A program made the translations under genes and the position numbers. DNA of 64,000 bases from positions 19,850-83,849 of the forward strand of contig NZ_JANFOJ010000014.1 in the NCBI RefSeq assembly GCF_024385605.1, read 5' to 3'. Positions 45,213 to 55,048 of this stretch are shown one piece after another (within the stretch, counting starts at the first letter, position 1; each line of letters opens with the position of its first letter). This DNA comes from Sporolactobacillus sp. STSJ-5. GTDB taxonomy: Bacteria > Bacillota > Bacilli > Bacillales > Sporolactobacillaceae. A model generated the notes under the pieces. The model searched no databases. It saw nothing but the letters and a program-made list of their open reading frames with translations, and was not told the origin of the DNA.

Positions 45213-46264
45213 GACTTCACTTCACCTGCTTCTTTCGTTTTCGGCATTTGCTGCGTGCTGCAATGAACATTGCCGCCTTCACGGATAATCGCCATACCGT
45301 CAACCGTTCGGATGGTTCGGTCAGGAAACATCTCCGCAAGAATCGATGCTGCCTGTCTATCTGTTTTATCCGCATTCCCTCCGAATACAGGAAGGATAAT
45401 GCCGTTATTTACAAAATAAAAGTTAAGATAACTCAGAGTTAATCGCGTACCTTGGTAAAAACGAGCCGGCGGCTGCGGTATGCGAATAATTTCAAGCCGT
45501 CTTCCCTGGGCATCAACCGCCTTTTCTAGACGTGCGATATTTTCTTTTGTAATCAGATAATTATCATCTTCCGGATCATCGCAGCATTGGATCAGAACTT
45601 TTCCTGGTGCCGCAAAACAAGCGATGTTGTCTACATGTCCATCCGTCTCATCACCGGACAAACCATTTTTCAACCAAATGACCTTACTTATATTTAAATA
45701 CTCCTGCAGACTCTGCTCAATCTGATCACGATTCATCGCAGGATTTCGATTCGCATTGAGCAGGCATTGCTCCGTCGTCAGCAAGGTTCCCTCACCATCC
45801 ACATGGAAGGATCCGCCTTCCATGACGAGCGGTGCATCGAATCGACGCACCTGTAAGTCGTCAAGGAGCACATGAGCCACCTTATCGTCTAAGTCCCAAG
45901 GCTGATATTTTTCACCCCAGGCATTAAAATGCCAATTAATGCCTGCTAAATTCCCCTGTGTATCCTGAACAAATGTCGGACCGTTGTCGCGCAGCCACGA
46001 ATCATTATGCGGCAAAACAAATTGCTCGAACTGAAAGCGAGATTGATTGACAAACGTATTTACGAAATTCTGTTCATTGGGATTGACCAGTACAGTAACC
46101 GGTTCAAAATCAGCGATCGCCTCAATGAAGCCTGCATAGCCAAGGCAGACACGCTCGTAGTCGTTTGGAAAGCACATCGACTCCCGTACCGGCCATGATA
46201 GAAACGTGCGCTCGTGAGTCTCCCACTCCGCAGGCATTTTATAATTCAATGTTTTCGGATTCAT
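45209..46264 (-). CDS. aguA: Agmatine deiminase
   Basis: Guanidino-group-modifying enzyme of 351 residues converting agmatine to N-carbamoylputrescine and ammonia. Visible are the WETHERTFLSWP opening, the substrate Asp in DSWLRDNGPTF, GDETDGHVDN and the catalytic Cys in EGGNVHCSTQQMP near the C-terminus. CGAGGT precedes the ATG. It is first in the aguA-aguB operon. No carbamate kinase or putrescine carbamoyltransferase is present, so this is the biosynthetic amidase route rather than the energy-yielding one. Confidence 0.94.
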   Translation of the reverse strand: MNPKTLNYKMPAEWETHERTFLSWPVRESMCFPNDYERVCLGYAGFIEAIADFEPVTVLVNPNEQNFVNTFVNQSRFQFEQFVLPHNDSWLRDNGPTFVQDTQGNLAGINWHFNAWGEKYQPWDLDDKVAHVLLDDLQVRRFDAPLVMEGGSFHVDGEGTLLTTEQCLLNANRNPAMNRDQIEQSLQEYLNISKVIWLKNGLSGDETDGHVDNIACFAAPGKVLIQCCDDPEDDNYLITKENIARLEKAVDAQGRRLEIIRIPQPPARFYQGTRLTLSYLNFYFVNNGIILPVFGGNADKTDRQAASILAEMFPDRTIRTVDGMAIIREGGNVHCSTQQMPKTKEAGEVKS

Positions 46265-46462
46265 AGTTACCTCGTATCATTAATGTTGTTCTTATCAGTA
46301 TGTTATCATAAAATTACTGCCGATAAATAGCAGTATTCTTTGATTCATTGCGTTTTGGTGAAACGCCGCAAACGGTATAGTGTCACACAGTTTAGGGCAT
46401 TGTGTTGAGAGATGTTAACTTTTTTAGATTACCCCATCCATCAATGGAAGTGAGGAGCATTC

Positions 46463-47068
46463 ATGCAGGATTGGATTGTACAATTTATGGAACAGCATGG
46501 CTATGCAGGAATCTTTTTTATGATTTTTTTGGAGAATGTTTTCCCTCCAATCCCTTCAGAAGTCATTCTTACGTTTGGTGGTTTTATGACCACTCATTCG
46601 CGCTTGACCGCACCTCTAGTCATTTTTTTTGCGACTCTTGGTTCAGTTACCGGTGCGGCCGTACTATATGCCATAGGACGTTTCTTGAGCATTGAGCGAT
46701 TGGAACGAATCGTTGCACGTTGGGGGCATGTACTGCGTCTTAAATCGGGGGATCTCACAAAAGCGAGCAGCTGGTTCGAGCGTCACGGCTACCCGGCAGT
46801 GTTCTTTTGTCGGATGATTCCCTTGATCCGAAGTCTGATTTCCATTCCTGCTGGTATGGCGAAAATGAATCTGCTGTATTTCCTCCTGATCACGGCAGCC
46901 GGTACGCTTATTTGGAATACCATCTTAGTCCTGCTCGGCTCTTCGCTCGGAAAATCATGGGACAAGGTCCTTGAATGGATGGATGTGTATTCGCACGTGA
47001 CGTATGTGCTGATCTTAATTGCTGTTGCAGCAGTACTTATTTATTGGGTCAAAAAAAGAAGATCATAA
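46463..47068 (+). CDS. DedA-family membrane protein
   Basis: DedA/SNARE-associated (VTT-domain) protein of 201 residues. The family signatures are present: FLENVFPPIPSEVIL near residue 22 with its conserved acidic residue, and the re-entrant FFCRMIPLIRSLISIPAGMAKM with the functional Arg residues. Relatives act as undecaprenyl-phosphate or phospholipid flippases. GTGAGGAG lies five bases before the ATG. Its end overlaps the end of the convergent gene by six bases. Confidence 0.92.
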   Translation: MQDWIVQFMEQHGYAGIFFMIFLENVFPPIPSEVILTFGGFMTTHSRLTAPLVIFFATLGSVTGAAVLYAIGRFLSIERLERIVARWGHVLRLKSGDLTKASSWFERHGYPAVFFCRMIPLIRSLISIPAGMAKMNLLYFLLITAAGTLIWNTILVLLGSSLGKSWDKVLEWMDVYSHVTYVLILIAVAAVLIYWVKKRRS

Positions 47069-47563
47069 ATGCGGGTAAGAAGAAAATCCATTTTCAATCA
47101 CGCGTTTATGTAACGGCAGCAAACACCCGTAAACAATAAGGTACATGATTACTGAATAATATAGTTTCCAATGAATAAGATGAAAATAATTAACTTGAAT
47201 CGTAATGAACTCAATACCTAGCGACAACAGTGTAAACAGAATAAGCAACAACCATTTATTTGACTGCGTCCGATAATTAAGGTAGATAATCGCGAGCCCC
47301 GAGGGAATAAATGTTATTGATATTAGATCGGCAATACCGATACCATGATCCGTCCCGTAACGAAAGGCATCAAAATAAATTGCTGAGGTAATATCCATAA
47401 TCCAAGAAAGAGAACAAATTACACCAAATGTCGCGTAAATCTGCCTCCAGGTTACGTGCCTTTTTTTCATGAACAAAATAAATAGAACGACAAATGCTGA
47501 AAATGAAATTGGATACCACATTCCTCTTGCTTCTAAATCCAATCTTCCCAAAATTAAAGACAT
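47063..47563 (-). CDS. Membrane protein, CBO0543-like
   Basis: Protein of 166 residues with five predicted membrane spans. The middle segment DAFRYGTDHGIGIADLISI and the late HWKLYYSVIMYLIVYGCLLP resemble the CBO0543 family of Firmicutes membrane proteins of unknown function, where a W-K-x-W/Y-Y-S motif is conserved. AAGGAGTG lies eight bases before the ATG. Confidence 0.6.
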   Translation of the reverse strand: MSLILGRLDLEARGMWYPISFSAFVVLFILFMKKRHVTWRQIYATFGVICSLSWIMDITSAIYFDAFRYGTDHGIGIADLISITFIPSGLAIIYLNYRTQSNKWLLLILFTLLSLGIEFITIQVNYFHLIHWKLYYSVIMYLIVYGCLLPLHKRVIENGFSSYPHL

Positions 47564-47646
47564 AGAAAAAACACTCCTTCAACTAAACATTTATGACTAG
47601 TATCAGAAGTGCAGCAATTTTTCATTCGGAAAAAAGTAAAATTTAA

Positions 47647-48831
47647 TTAAAGTTCATCCTGATATTGCCCACGGTGCACACTGTTTTTCCCATTTTTCTT
47701 GGCGTCATATAAAGCATTATCACAGGAAATATAAAGATTTTCTACGTCTGTAAAACGATTGGGGCGAATCGTAAGCAGACCAATACTGATAGTATAGCGC
47801 AGCGTTTTATCAAGAAGATCAATTTCAGCGTTTGCGATTTCTGACCTTATCCGCTCAGCCGAGACTGCAGACTGTTCCTCATCCATTCCGGGCATTAATA
47901 TGGCGAATTCATCGCCGCCAAACCTGCTCAACAGCTGGTCCGTCTCCATTAATCCATAAATACGTCGCGACAGATCGCGAAGTACACGGTCACCGACATC
48001 ATGCCCGTGAGTATCGTTGATGCATTTAAATTGGTCGACATCAAATAGCAAGAAAGAAAGCTTCTGCTGTTTCTTTGTGTATTGTTCAAGATACTGTTTT
48101 GTCCGTGCAAAAAAAGCGCGACGATTGAGCGTCTGTGTCAAATCATCATAATTAGCGAGACGCACAAGTTCTCTGTCTGTCATTTCCTTTAGGAGTAAGA
48201 TGAAACCGGTACCGCCTAAAATCATTGACAAATTAAGCGTAATAAAAGTGAAACCGTAAATAAAAGACGCACTTAAAGTGCCTGGTTCAAGTGCATGATA
48301 CATAAATAGCACCATCATTGCTCTTCCTAGAAAAGAGCCCAGAAGTGCAAGATAAAGGTAGCCCATCAAATGCATCAGCAGTGAATGATTCTTACCTTGA
48401 ACCATACGATATATGGGGAGAACGAGTAACGCTGCCAGACTCAAGGAAGCAAAAACTACCCGCAGATTAAATTGATTATAAAAAATCAAGATCAAATTGA
48501 ATCCAAGGATGCTTAAGATTGTAATCCAAAGACAAGTTCGATAAGAACTTTTTCCATAGGATCGTGTCAGTTTGAGTAAAGCAACTGCGTCCAGGGCATA
48601 ACCGACGAACAAGAGACTGTTCGCAAGTGAAATAGCGACAAGGTCAAATGTGCCGCTGCGAAAAACAGCAACGATCCATGCCACCAATTGGATACATTTT
48701 CCAAAGAAAAATGTATTTAACGTCTCATCATCACGATGATGCCATAAATAGGCGCCGATCAACGCTACAGTGACTAAATTTCCACTTATAATGAATGATA
48801 AATACATTTTCATATCAAGCAATATATTCAC
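47647..48831 (-). CDS. Membrane-bound GGDEF diguanylate cyclase
   Basis: Protein of 394 residues with seven or so N-terminal membrane helices (about 5-210) and a C-terminal GGDEF domain (about 225-390). The active-site loop SRFGGDEFAILMPG is intact and the substrate segment reads DVDQFKCINDTHGHDVGD. It should be an active c-di-GMP synthase responding to a membrane or small-molecule signal. The GTG 48831 start has a GAGGATGA-type site. It is the second diguanylate cyclase of the window and is monocistronic. Confidence 0.9.
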   Translation of the reverse strand: MNILLDMKMYLSFIISGNLVTVALIGAYLWHHRDDETLNTFFFGKCIQLVAWIVAVFRSGTFDLVAISLANSLLFVGYALDAVALLKLTRSYGKSSYRTCLWITILSILGFNLILIFYNQFNLRVVFASLSLAALLVLPIYRMVQGKNHSLLMHLMGYLYLALLGSFLGRAMMVLFMYHALEPGTLSASFIYGFTFITLNLSMILGGTGFILLLKEMTDRELVRLANYDDLTQTLNRRAFFARTKQYLEQYTKKQQKLSFLLFDVDQFKCINDTHGHDVGDRVLRDLSRRIYGLMETDQLLSRFGGDEFAILMPGMDEEQSAVSAERIRSEIANAEIDLLDKTLRYTISIGLLTIRPNRFTDVENLYISCDNALYDAKKNGKNSVHRGQYQDEL

Positions 48832-49147
48832 GACCGATCATCCTCATCCGTTGCATCAAGGTTGTGCACTTATTTTATCAAATCTAGTCGAATTATTATA
48901 TAAATTGACAGGAATTTAAAAAAAGAAGTGAATTGACCCCTAGAAAGCGGACAACAAAATTCATTTATTGATGTATCAATCAAAGTAAATCAATGAAACC
49001 ATATCCTTTTCTCTTATCAATTTTGTGCAAACCTGCCTTCACTTAACCAAAAACAAGTGAGTGAGCCTTCATTTACTGCAAAAAAATACAGGTTCCCATA
49101 TAGGAAACCTGTTTAAATGGCTTTTTTAATGGCATCTTCGCACTGTT
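48832..49147. other. Non-coding gap with Sel1-gene terminator
   Basis: The only clear structure is a hairpin ACAGGTT..AACCTGT at 49088-49111, followed on the minus strand by TATTTTTTTG, a terminator for the Sel1-repeat gene. Nothing else is recognised. Confidence 0.6.
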
Positions 49148-51439
49148 TCATTCAGTACTCGCAGCCTCCTGCTTCAATAGAGGCGATGCGTGCTCATCCA
49201 AAGTAAGTCCGGCATCAATCGCTGCTTGAACAATCTGCCGAACCCACAATTCGGATTCGTTTGAAAGCAGTCCCTTCGCATACCATTCTCCTACTTGTTT
49301 ACAAGCGAGCGGATAGCCGAGTTCTGCTGATAATAAAAGAAGATGCAGGCCTTGATTTTCGTCCTTTGCCACTTCCTGTCCACCGAACGAACCGCGCAGA
49401 CGAATCTGTGCAAGTTCGTAGACTGCTTCCGGATGATGAAGACCTGCTGCCTCTTCAATAAGACACAAGCCGCGCTCCGGATTTGGTTCGATATCAGAAC
49501 CGGATCCGAATGCCATACCAATCTGAAATAGAGCAGGGCTGTATTTTTGTGCGGCACTGCGGAAGAGATATTCAACTGCGCGCTTGTCTGTAATGATCCG
49601 ATCTTCTGCACCGTCCTTTTTGCTGAGCACCCATAGCTCGTATTGTGCAGAAGGCAATGTTCTTGCAGCCTTTAACAGCCATTGATAGGCACGTTCTTTA
49701 TTGATTTTATCATTACGTAATGACTTATATCCGGAAAAATAGTAGTGATACAGCGCAAATTGTGCTTCTGGATAATTCAGCGCTGCCGATGTTTCAATTA
49801 AGTGCTTTGCTTCAGCCAAATCAGCAGAAACATAAAATCCGTCGAGCAGCACATTAGCGTACCTGTACATTGCTGGTGCATCGCCACTTTTTGCAGCAGC
49901 TCTTAAGTAAGTTACTGCTTCACGGTGGTCCATCATCATCTCATTGCCCTGTTCATATTTATCCATAATCAAAACACATGCCCTTGGATTTCCTGACTGA
50001 GCAAAGGACTTTAACAGTTTAAGTGCCTTTGTCTGATTCTTTTCGCATAGAATATCTTTGTAGCGTCCCTCATAAAAGCCTTCATATTGCTTCATCTGAG
50101 CTTCCCAATCTTTCTGATCAGATGCTTCTTTTAGATAAGCAATGCCTTTGTGATCATCCTTGTCCAAATAATGTCCATCTATGTAAAGATCCCCAAGTCG
50201 CGTCTTTGCTTTTGCAAGGCCATGATCCGCGGCAAAGATCAGCCATTTTAGCGCTTTTTCTTGGTCCATTAAAAACTCATTTCCCTGTTCAAAATAGTGC
50301 CATAGATCAAAGGCAGCATTAATACCGCCATGCTCCGCGGAGGAAAGCAGCCATGCATAAGCATCCTTTCTGTTTCCCTCCACCGGTTGACCTAAGCATT
50401 GGCCTTCATATGAAATACGAAAAAGTAAATACTCCGCAAGAGACTGCTTTTTCTTTGCTGCCATCTTCAGAATGCCTAAATATTCTTGCGCGTCCTCAAT
50501 TGAAATAAAGATCAAATTCTTCTCGTACGCGCCTGCCAAAGCTCTGACCGCCTTATCAAATCCGCTTTCCGCTGCTGCTTTCACATAGGTAAAAGCACGG
50601 CTGCCATTGTACGAAGATCCTTCAGGCAGGCAGCTGTATGCATAAATCATAAACTGAGCTTCTTTGTCGCCGTTTCCCGCCCATTTTTCACATGTTTTTA
50701 ACGAAGACTCATCACTGATTTGAGCAGGCAATTTCTTAGTCGTGTCAGACTGTGCTTGCGTCTCGTTTTTTTTAGGCAGGTTTTTTATTGAATGATTCTT
50801 CCATTTTTCAGCTTCACTTTTATTATGGATCGTAAAGCGACTGTCGCTGTACAGTTCTGCAAGCCTATCTGCCGCTTCATAGGAACCGTGTGTTGCCAGC
50901 TCTTTTAGAAGAGCGACTCCCATGTTCACCACTTTATCATTATCCGCATTCCTGCTGATCCAATAATCAATTTTAGCCAATTGAACCTCTGTCCGCTGCT
51001 CGGTTTTGAGATAATCACGCATACGCTGATGCGAAAAGAAATCAAGCAAACCGCTTTTCGTTACCAGAAAATCTACGGATTCATAACTGAGCACTTCTCC
51101 GGTTACTTTATTTTCCAAACTAATTCTGAGATTGATCAAATCGCCATACGTAAATGATGGCATTGCCGCCTGTGGAATACTTATGGATTGCTTTTCTTGA
51201 CGAAGCGGTAAGGAAAAGTCCAGCTCCCCATCTTCATTTCGGAATTCCGAACTTTCCGGTTGATCAGCCGCGTGCAAAGGCAGGTTTTCCGGATTTTGAA
51301 AAAGTTGAATGTTAATCACACGATGACGCCTTTGTCTCCAGCTTGTTAATGTACTTGCAACCTGCACCGAAATCGACAGCCTTGATTCGTCATCAATTGC
51401 GACATCTACTGCCATAGAGCTTTCAGACTTGTTTTCCAT
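49148..51439 (-). CDS. Sel1-like repeat protein
   Basis: Cytoplasmic protein of 763 residues. The first 160 residues are a non-repeat, beta-rich domain. Then, from about 170 to 750, come about fifteen Sel1-like (TPR-related) repeats of about 36-40 residues, with the pattern A-x2-WL-x2-AA-x-G-x3-A-x2-L-x3-Y-x2-G (for example KALKWLIFAADHGLAKAKTR). Sel1 proteins are protein-interaction scaffolds. There is no signal peptide or membrane span. AGAGGAG precedes the ATG. The gene is monocistronic; partners are unknown. Confidence 0.88.
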   Translation of the reverse strand: MENKSESSMAVDVAIDDESRLSISVQVASTLTSWRQRRHRVINIQLFQNPENLPLHAADQPESSEFRNEDGELDFSLPLRQEKQSISIPQAAMPSFTYGDLINLRISLENKVTGEVLSYESVDFLVTKSGLLDFFSHQRMRDYLKTEQRTEVQLAKIDYWISRNADNDKVVNMGVALLKELATHGSYEAADRLAELYSDSRFTIHNKSEAEKWKNHSIKNLPKKNETQAQSDTTKKLPAQISDESSLKTCEKWAGNGDKEAQFMIYAYSCLPEGSSYNGSRAFTYVKAAAESGFDKAVRALAGAYEKNLIFISIEDAQEYLGILKMAAKKKQSLAEYLLFRISYEGQCLGQPVEGNRKDAYAWLLSSAEHGGINAAFDLWHYFEQGNEFLMDQEKALKWLIFAADHGLAKAKTRLGDLYIDGHYLDKDDHKGIAYLKEASDQKDWEAQMKQYEGFYEGRYKDILCEKNQTKALKLLKSFAQSGNPRACVLIMDKYEQGNEMMMDHREAVTYLRAAAKSGDAPAMYRYANVLLDGFYVSADLAEAKHLIETSAALNYPEAQFALYHYYFSGYKSLRNDKINKERAYQWLLKAARTLPSAQYELWVLSKKDGAEDRIITDKRAVEYLFRSAAQKYSPALFQIGMAFGSGSDIEPNPERGLCLIEEAAGLHHPEAVYELAQIRLRGSFGGQEVAKDENQGLHLLLLSAELGYPLACKQVGEWYAKGLLSNESELWVRQIVQAAIDAGLTLDEHASPLLKQEAASTE

Positions 51440-51844
51440 AAATGTCTCCTCTTTTTCATTTAATTTTGGCTAAACTGTACACATGTTGATCTATTTAGGG
51501 CCGTGTGAATCTTTCACGCACAAAAGGATGAACACTATCATTTTAATGGGATGATGTGGGAGAAACTATCGGACCAACCGCCTGATCCATTCCATGTTGA
51601 TCGCTATGCTAGGCATAAGCAGCACATCTAATGACGTATATTCTGTTATTTTCAGAAAATAGCAATAGTTCATTTTATTAGTAAGCTTACGATAAAATTT
51701 ATTTAATGTAAATTAAAACATGATCAACTTCTGCCCAAACAAAAAAAGCACCCGATATGCACAGCACATGAGTGAAAAAATCAGTCTCTTGAACCATTAT
51801 GACTTCGTCAATACGTTCCTGAGACATAATTTGAGTCCTGGGAC
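51440..51844. other. 405-base gap, mostly featureless
   Basis: It contains the terminator at 51774-51825 (listed separately) and presumably the promoter of the Sel1-repeat gene. No gene, repeat or strong promoter is seen. Confidence 0.5.
51774..51825 (-). terminator. Terminator of paiB
   Basis: Read leftward, a long interrupted stem (GTCTC/GAGAC, GAAC/GTTC, TGAC/GTCA, loop TTC) is followed by GATTTTTTC, about 20 bases beyond the paiB stop. Confidence 0.65.
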
Positions 51845-52453
51845 TTAGTTCAAATCTTCCTCCATCAACTCAGCAATCAAATGTTCTGCTTCATGAGGAC
51901 TCATTTTTAAGTTGTCAATGACTCGCTTTCTCCGCTCTTGAGAATGATTTTGGCTCAGCTTGCATTTTCCTTCCATTCGATCAATAGACACTTTGAAAGC
52001 AACGATTCCTCTTAAAAGTCCGCTGATCATCGCAGGTGAAACTTCATCAACACGATATGGCTGGTGCTCATCTTCATAGTTCATCGTCATTAGTTTCATC
52101 AAAGTCATGATTTCAACAGGATCATTGACGATCTCTGCTCTTCCATATACATGCACCGCCACATAGTTCCAAGTCGGCACCGCCTGCTCAGTTTCATACC
52201 ATGAAGGAGAGATGTAGCTATGCGGTCCATGAAATATGGCAAGTGCCTCCTGTGCGGCTATGCTTTTCCATTGTGTATTTGCTCGCGCAAAATGTCCGTA
52301 CAGCACACCTGCCTTCCGGTCCAAAATCATTGGTAAATGTGTGGCGCACAGCCCACCTTCCTGCACGGAAATCAAAGTGGCAAAACTGTTTTTCTCAATG
52401 ACTGAGAACATAGCGTTTTCATCAGTCATCGCAAAATGCTTTGGACGATACAT
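51845..52453 (-). CDS. paiB: PaiB-family FMN-binding regulator
   Basis: Protein of 202 residues of the PaiB family (split-barrel FMN-binding, linked in Bacillus to negative control of sporulation and protease genes). The MYRPKHFAMTDE opening, ATHLPMILDR, GHFARANTQWK, the SPSWYETEQAVPTWNYVAVHVYG core and the C-terminal KLSQNHS are typical. The ATG at 52453 is seven bases after GAGGTG; 52456 is possible. It is divergent from a MocR regulator, which may control it. No paiA acetyltransferase is adjacent. Confidence 0.9.
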   Translation of the reverse strand: MYRPKHFAMTDENAMFSVIEKNSFATLISVQEGGLCATHLPMILDRKAGVLYGHFARANTQWKSIAAQEALAIFHGPHSYISPSWYETEQAVPTWNYVAVHVYGRAEIVNDPVEIMTLMKLMTMNYEDEHQPYRVDEVSPAMISGLLRGIVAFKVSIDRMEGKCKLSQNHSQERRKRVIDNLKMSPHEAEHLIAELMEEDLN

Positions 52454-52475
52454 CATCGATCACCTCTTACAGAAA

Positions 52476-52536
52476 GAATAGAACTATGCTATTCTAATGA
52501 AAACATCCAATTGGATCCTTAAAAGGCCATCCAATT
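52476..52536. promoter_or_regulatory. Divergent paiB-mocR control region
   Basis: Two direct repeats CATCCAATT (52504-52512 and 52528-52536, 24 bases apart) are followed closely by the mocR binding site. The first overlaps the palindrome ATCCAATTGGAT. A 7-bp inverted repeat AGAATAG-AACTATG-CTATTCT lies at 52476-52496. Widely spaced direct repeats are the usual MocR operator type. Confidence 0.5.
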
Positions 52537-52552
52537 TAATGAGGAGACTGTT

Positions 52553-54007
52553 ATGACCTTTCATCCGGACAACACAAATCGACTGCCTGTTTATCAGCAA
52601 ATTGCCCGTCATTTTGAGCAGGACATACTGAAAGGAATCCTTCGCCCAGGGGATAAACTCCCTGCAGAACGAAAGTTGGCCATACAGATCGGCGTCAATC
52701 GTACGACAGTGGTTCATGCCTACGACCTTTTGCGTTCTTGCGGCATTGTGACATCAGTTAAGGGAAGCGGGACTTGTGTCGCTCAGGAACAATGGGGCGT
52801 GCGTCCACTTCATCTCCCAAACTGGCAGGACTATGCGAATGGCGGAACCTTTCTTCCGACACTGCCAATTGTGCAACGGCTCGCTGAAGCAAAGCAGCAA
52901 AAATTGGGGATCAATTTGTCATCCAGCGAACTGACTCAAGAGGATTACCCCATTTCAATACTTAAACAGATCTGCAAAGAGCTTCCATTCAACGGTTCGC
53001 TTGGTTATCCCGATCCTAACGGCTATGAACCGCTTAGAACAGCGCTTCATCAATTCATGGACACACAATTTAAAATGAACACCGATCCGTCGGGTATCCT
53101 AGTGACTTCGGGTGCGCAGCAGGCTCTGCTGCTCATCACCCAATGCCTCTTAAATCCCGGCGAGGCAATCGCTGTTGAGAGTCCTTCTTATTTCTATTCA
53201 TTGCCCCTGTTCCATTCGGCCGGACTGCGCATGTACGGGGTGCAGATGGATGAAGAGGGACTCATTCCTGGTGAACTGGAGCTTTTGCTCAGCAAGCGTT
53301 CGATTAAAATGCTTTTCTTAAATCCAACATATCAGAATCCGACCGGACGAACGTTAACTGAAAGCCGAAGAAAAGAAGTGCTCGCTATTTGTGAAAAGTG
53401 GCGTGTGCCCATTGTTGAAGACGATGCTTATCGTTCGCTCGAGTTGAGTGATGAAACCCAAAGTCCGCAACCATTATTTTCTCTAGATGCCTCACACGAA
53501 CGCGTGATCTATATCGGAAGTTTGTCAAAAACCGTTGCACCGGGACTGCGTATCGGATGGATCGTCGCACCCGAGCCTGTGCTGAAACGGCTTCGTGAAG
53601 CCAAGTATCAAATGGATCATGGTTCAGACATCATAACGCAACAAATCGCTGAACATTATCTTCGCTCGGATTTGTGGGAAAAGCAGGTTGAACAGTTGCG
53701 GCATTTGCTTGAGCAGCGAAGAAGGGCAATGGTCGACCTGTTGTTCGCCAATTGTGGGGGAATACTCAGCTTTACGGTGCCAAAAGGCGGTTATCATTTG
53801 TGGTGCCGCTGCACGCCAAATGTCTCCGACACAAAACTGCTTGAGGCATGTATCAAGCAAGGAGTGCTCATTGTGCCCGGAACCGTGTATGGTGCCCATC
53901 CTCGATTTGTACGCTTGAGCTTTGCCTGCAATCAAGTGGAAAATATAGCTGAAGGAGTCCTGCGCTTTATTAAGGCGATTAAGCAGTCCTCTCCGGCAGA
54001 TGATTGA
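52553..54007 (+). CDS. MocR/GabR-type PLP-dependent regulator
   Basis: Regulator of 484 residues. An N-terminal GntR-type winged helix (about 5-75: RLPVYQQIARHFEQDILKGIL, LPAERKLAIQIGVNRTTVVHAYDLL) is fused to a class I aminotransferase domain (about 115-475). Its PLP lysine is in GSLSKTVAPGLRIGWI, and PTYQNPTGRTL matches the cofactor pocket. Such proteins bind PLP and usually control vitamin B6 or amino-acid genes divergent to them, here paiB. GAGGAG lies six bases before the ATG. Confidence 0.92.
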   Translation: MTFHPDNTNRLPVYQQIARHFEQDILKGILRPGDKLPAERKLAIQIGVNRTTVVHAYDLLRSCGIVTSVKGSGTCVAQEQWGVRPLHLPNWQDYANGGTFLPTLPIVQRLAEAKQQKLGINLSSSELTQEDYPISILKQICKELPFNGSLGYPDPNGYEPLRTALHQFMDTQFKMNTDPSGILVTSGAQQALLLITQCLLNPGEAIAVESPSYFYSLPLFHSAGLRMYGVQMDEEGLIPGELELLLSKRSIKMLFLNPTYQNPTGRTLTESRRKEVLAICEKWRVPIVEDDAYRSLELSDETQSPQPLFSLDASHERVIYIGSLSKTVAPGLRIGWIVAPEPVLKRLREAKYQMDHGSDIITQQIAEHYLRSDLWEKQVEQLRHLLEQRRRAMVDLLFANCGGILSFTVPKGGYHLWCRCTPNVSDTKLLEACIKQGVLIVPGTVYGAHPRFVRLSFACNQVENIAEGVLRFIKAIKQSSPADD

Positions 54008-54057
54008 GGCTAAAAAGCGGAAAAGCGCTCATACTAACCTCGGGAGGTGCGCTCACT

Positions 54058-54987
54058 ATGCGACTACTGATGTTGGCAGGCATTCTGCTCTTTGCTCAAC
54101 CGCAAAGCATTGCTGGCAATTTATTAATTATGTACCACGGAGACACGATTGCCACGGTTAATCGAACAGAGTTTACCTATCCATTTGCTTCTCTTCTAAA
54201 TCAAGACAAATACGATCATTTAGTCGATCACATTGCTCAAAAGGTCGATCAGGCACCGGTGAACGCTAAAATTAATGATCAAGGTGCCATTGTTCCGGGG
54301 AAAAATGGACATAAGCTGTATCGTTCCGCATTCAAAAACCATTTTTATCGCTATTATTATGGCCATGGCCATGCAAAAATGCACGCCCCGTTAATTAAAG
54401 ATTATCCAAAGGTAGATGCGGAACTGCTCGCCCACATTCGCGTGCAGCGAATCAGCAGCTATGCCACCTTTTTTAATGCAGGGAATGAAAGTCGTGCGCA
54501 CAATATTGATTTGGCAGCGAAGGCCCTCGACAACCATGTCGTCTTCCCTAACGAGATATTCTCGTTCAATCAGACGGTCGGCATGCGAACAAAACAGAAG
54601 GGCTATCGCTCCGCACCGATCATCGTCCGCGGGGAATTTTCCGAGGGAGTAGGTGGCGGGATCTGCCAAGTATCCTCCACCCTTTTTAATGCTGCCGATC
54701 GTGCAGGGCTCAAGATTGTGGAACGTTATTCCCACAGCCGCCGTGTCCCATATGTTCCATCCGGACGTGACGCCACTGTCAGCTGGTATGGGCCGGATTT
54801 TCGCTTTAAGAATACATACAACCAGCCAATCCTGATCCGCGCACATAAATATGGCGGCAGCATCTCCTTCGCGCTTTATTCATCCGACATGATCAATGTC
54901 GCGCCGCGCAAAGTACCGAGCGCCTCCGCGCATCTCCCTAAAGAAGTTCACTTGGAAAAAGAAAGCCTGCATTCAAGCAAGCCTTGA
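54058..54987 (+). CDS. VanW-family protein
   Basis: Protein of 309 residues. A short hydrophobic N-terminus (MLAGILLFAQPQSIAG) may be a signal peptide. The VanW domain (about 150-285) has RAHNIDLAAKALDNHVVFPNEIFSFNQ, GVGGGICQVSSTLFNAADRAG and the HSRRVPYVPSGRDATVSWYG motif. The family occurs in vancomycin-resistance loci but its function is unknown; the GGGICQVS motif resembles a Cys-containing active site. GGGAGGTG lies eight bases before ATG 54058. It follows the mocR gene by 50 bases. Confidence 0.88.
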   Translation: MRLLMLAGILLFAQPQSIAGNLLIMYHGDTIATVNRTEFTYPFASLLNQDKYDHLVDHIAQKVDQAPVNAKINDQGAIVPGKNGHKLYRSAFKNHFYRYYYGHGHAKMHAPLIKDYPKVDAELLAHIRVQRISSYATFFNAGNESRAHNIDLAAKALDNHVVFPNEIFSFNQTVGMRTKQKGYRSAPIIVRGEFSEGVGGGICQVSSTLFNAADRAGLKIVERYSHSRRVPYVPSGRDATVSWYGPDFRFKNTYNQPILIRAHKYGGSISFALYSSDMINVAPRKVPSASAHLPKEVHLEKESLHSSKP

Positions 54988-55048
54988 AGTGGTACAAGTA
55001 ACGCTACAGAAACTTTATGCCTAGACAGCCATATGGTGATCCTGCAGC

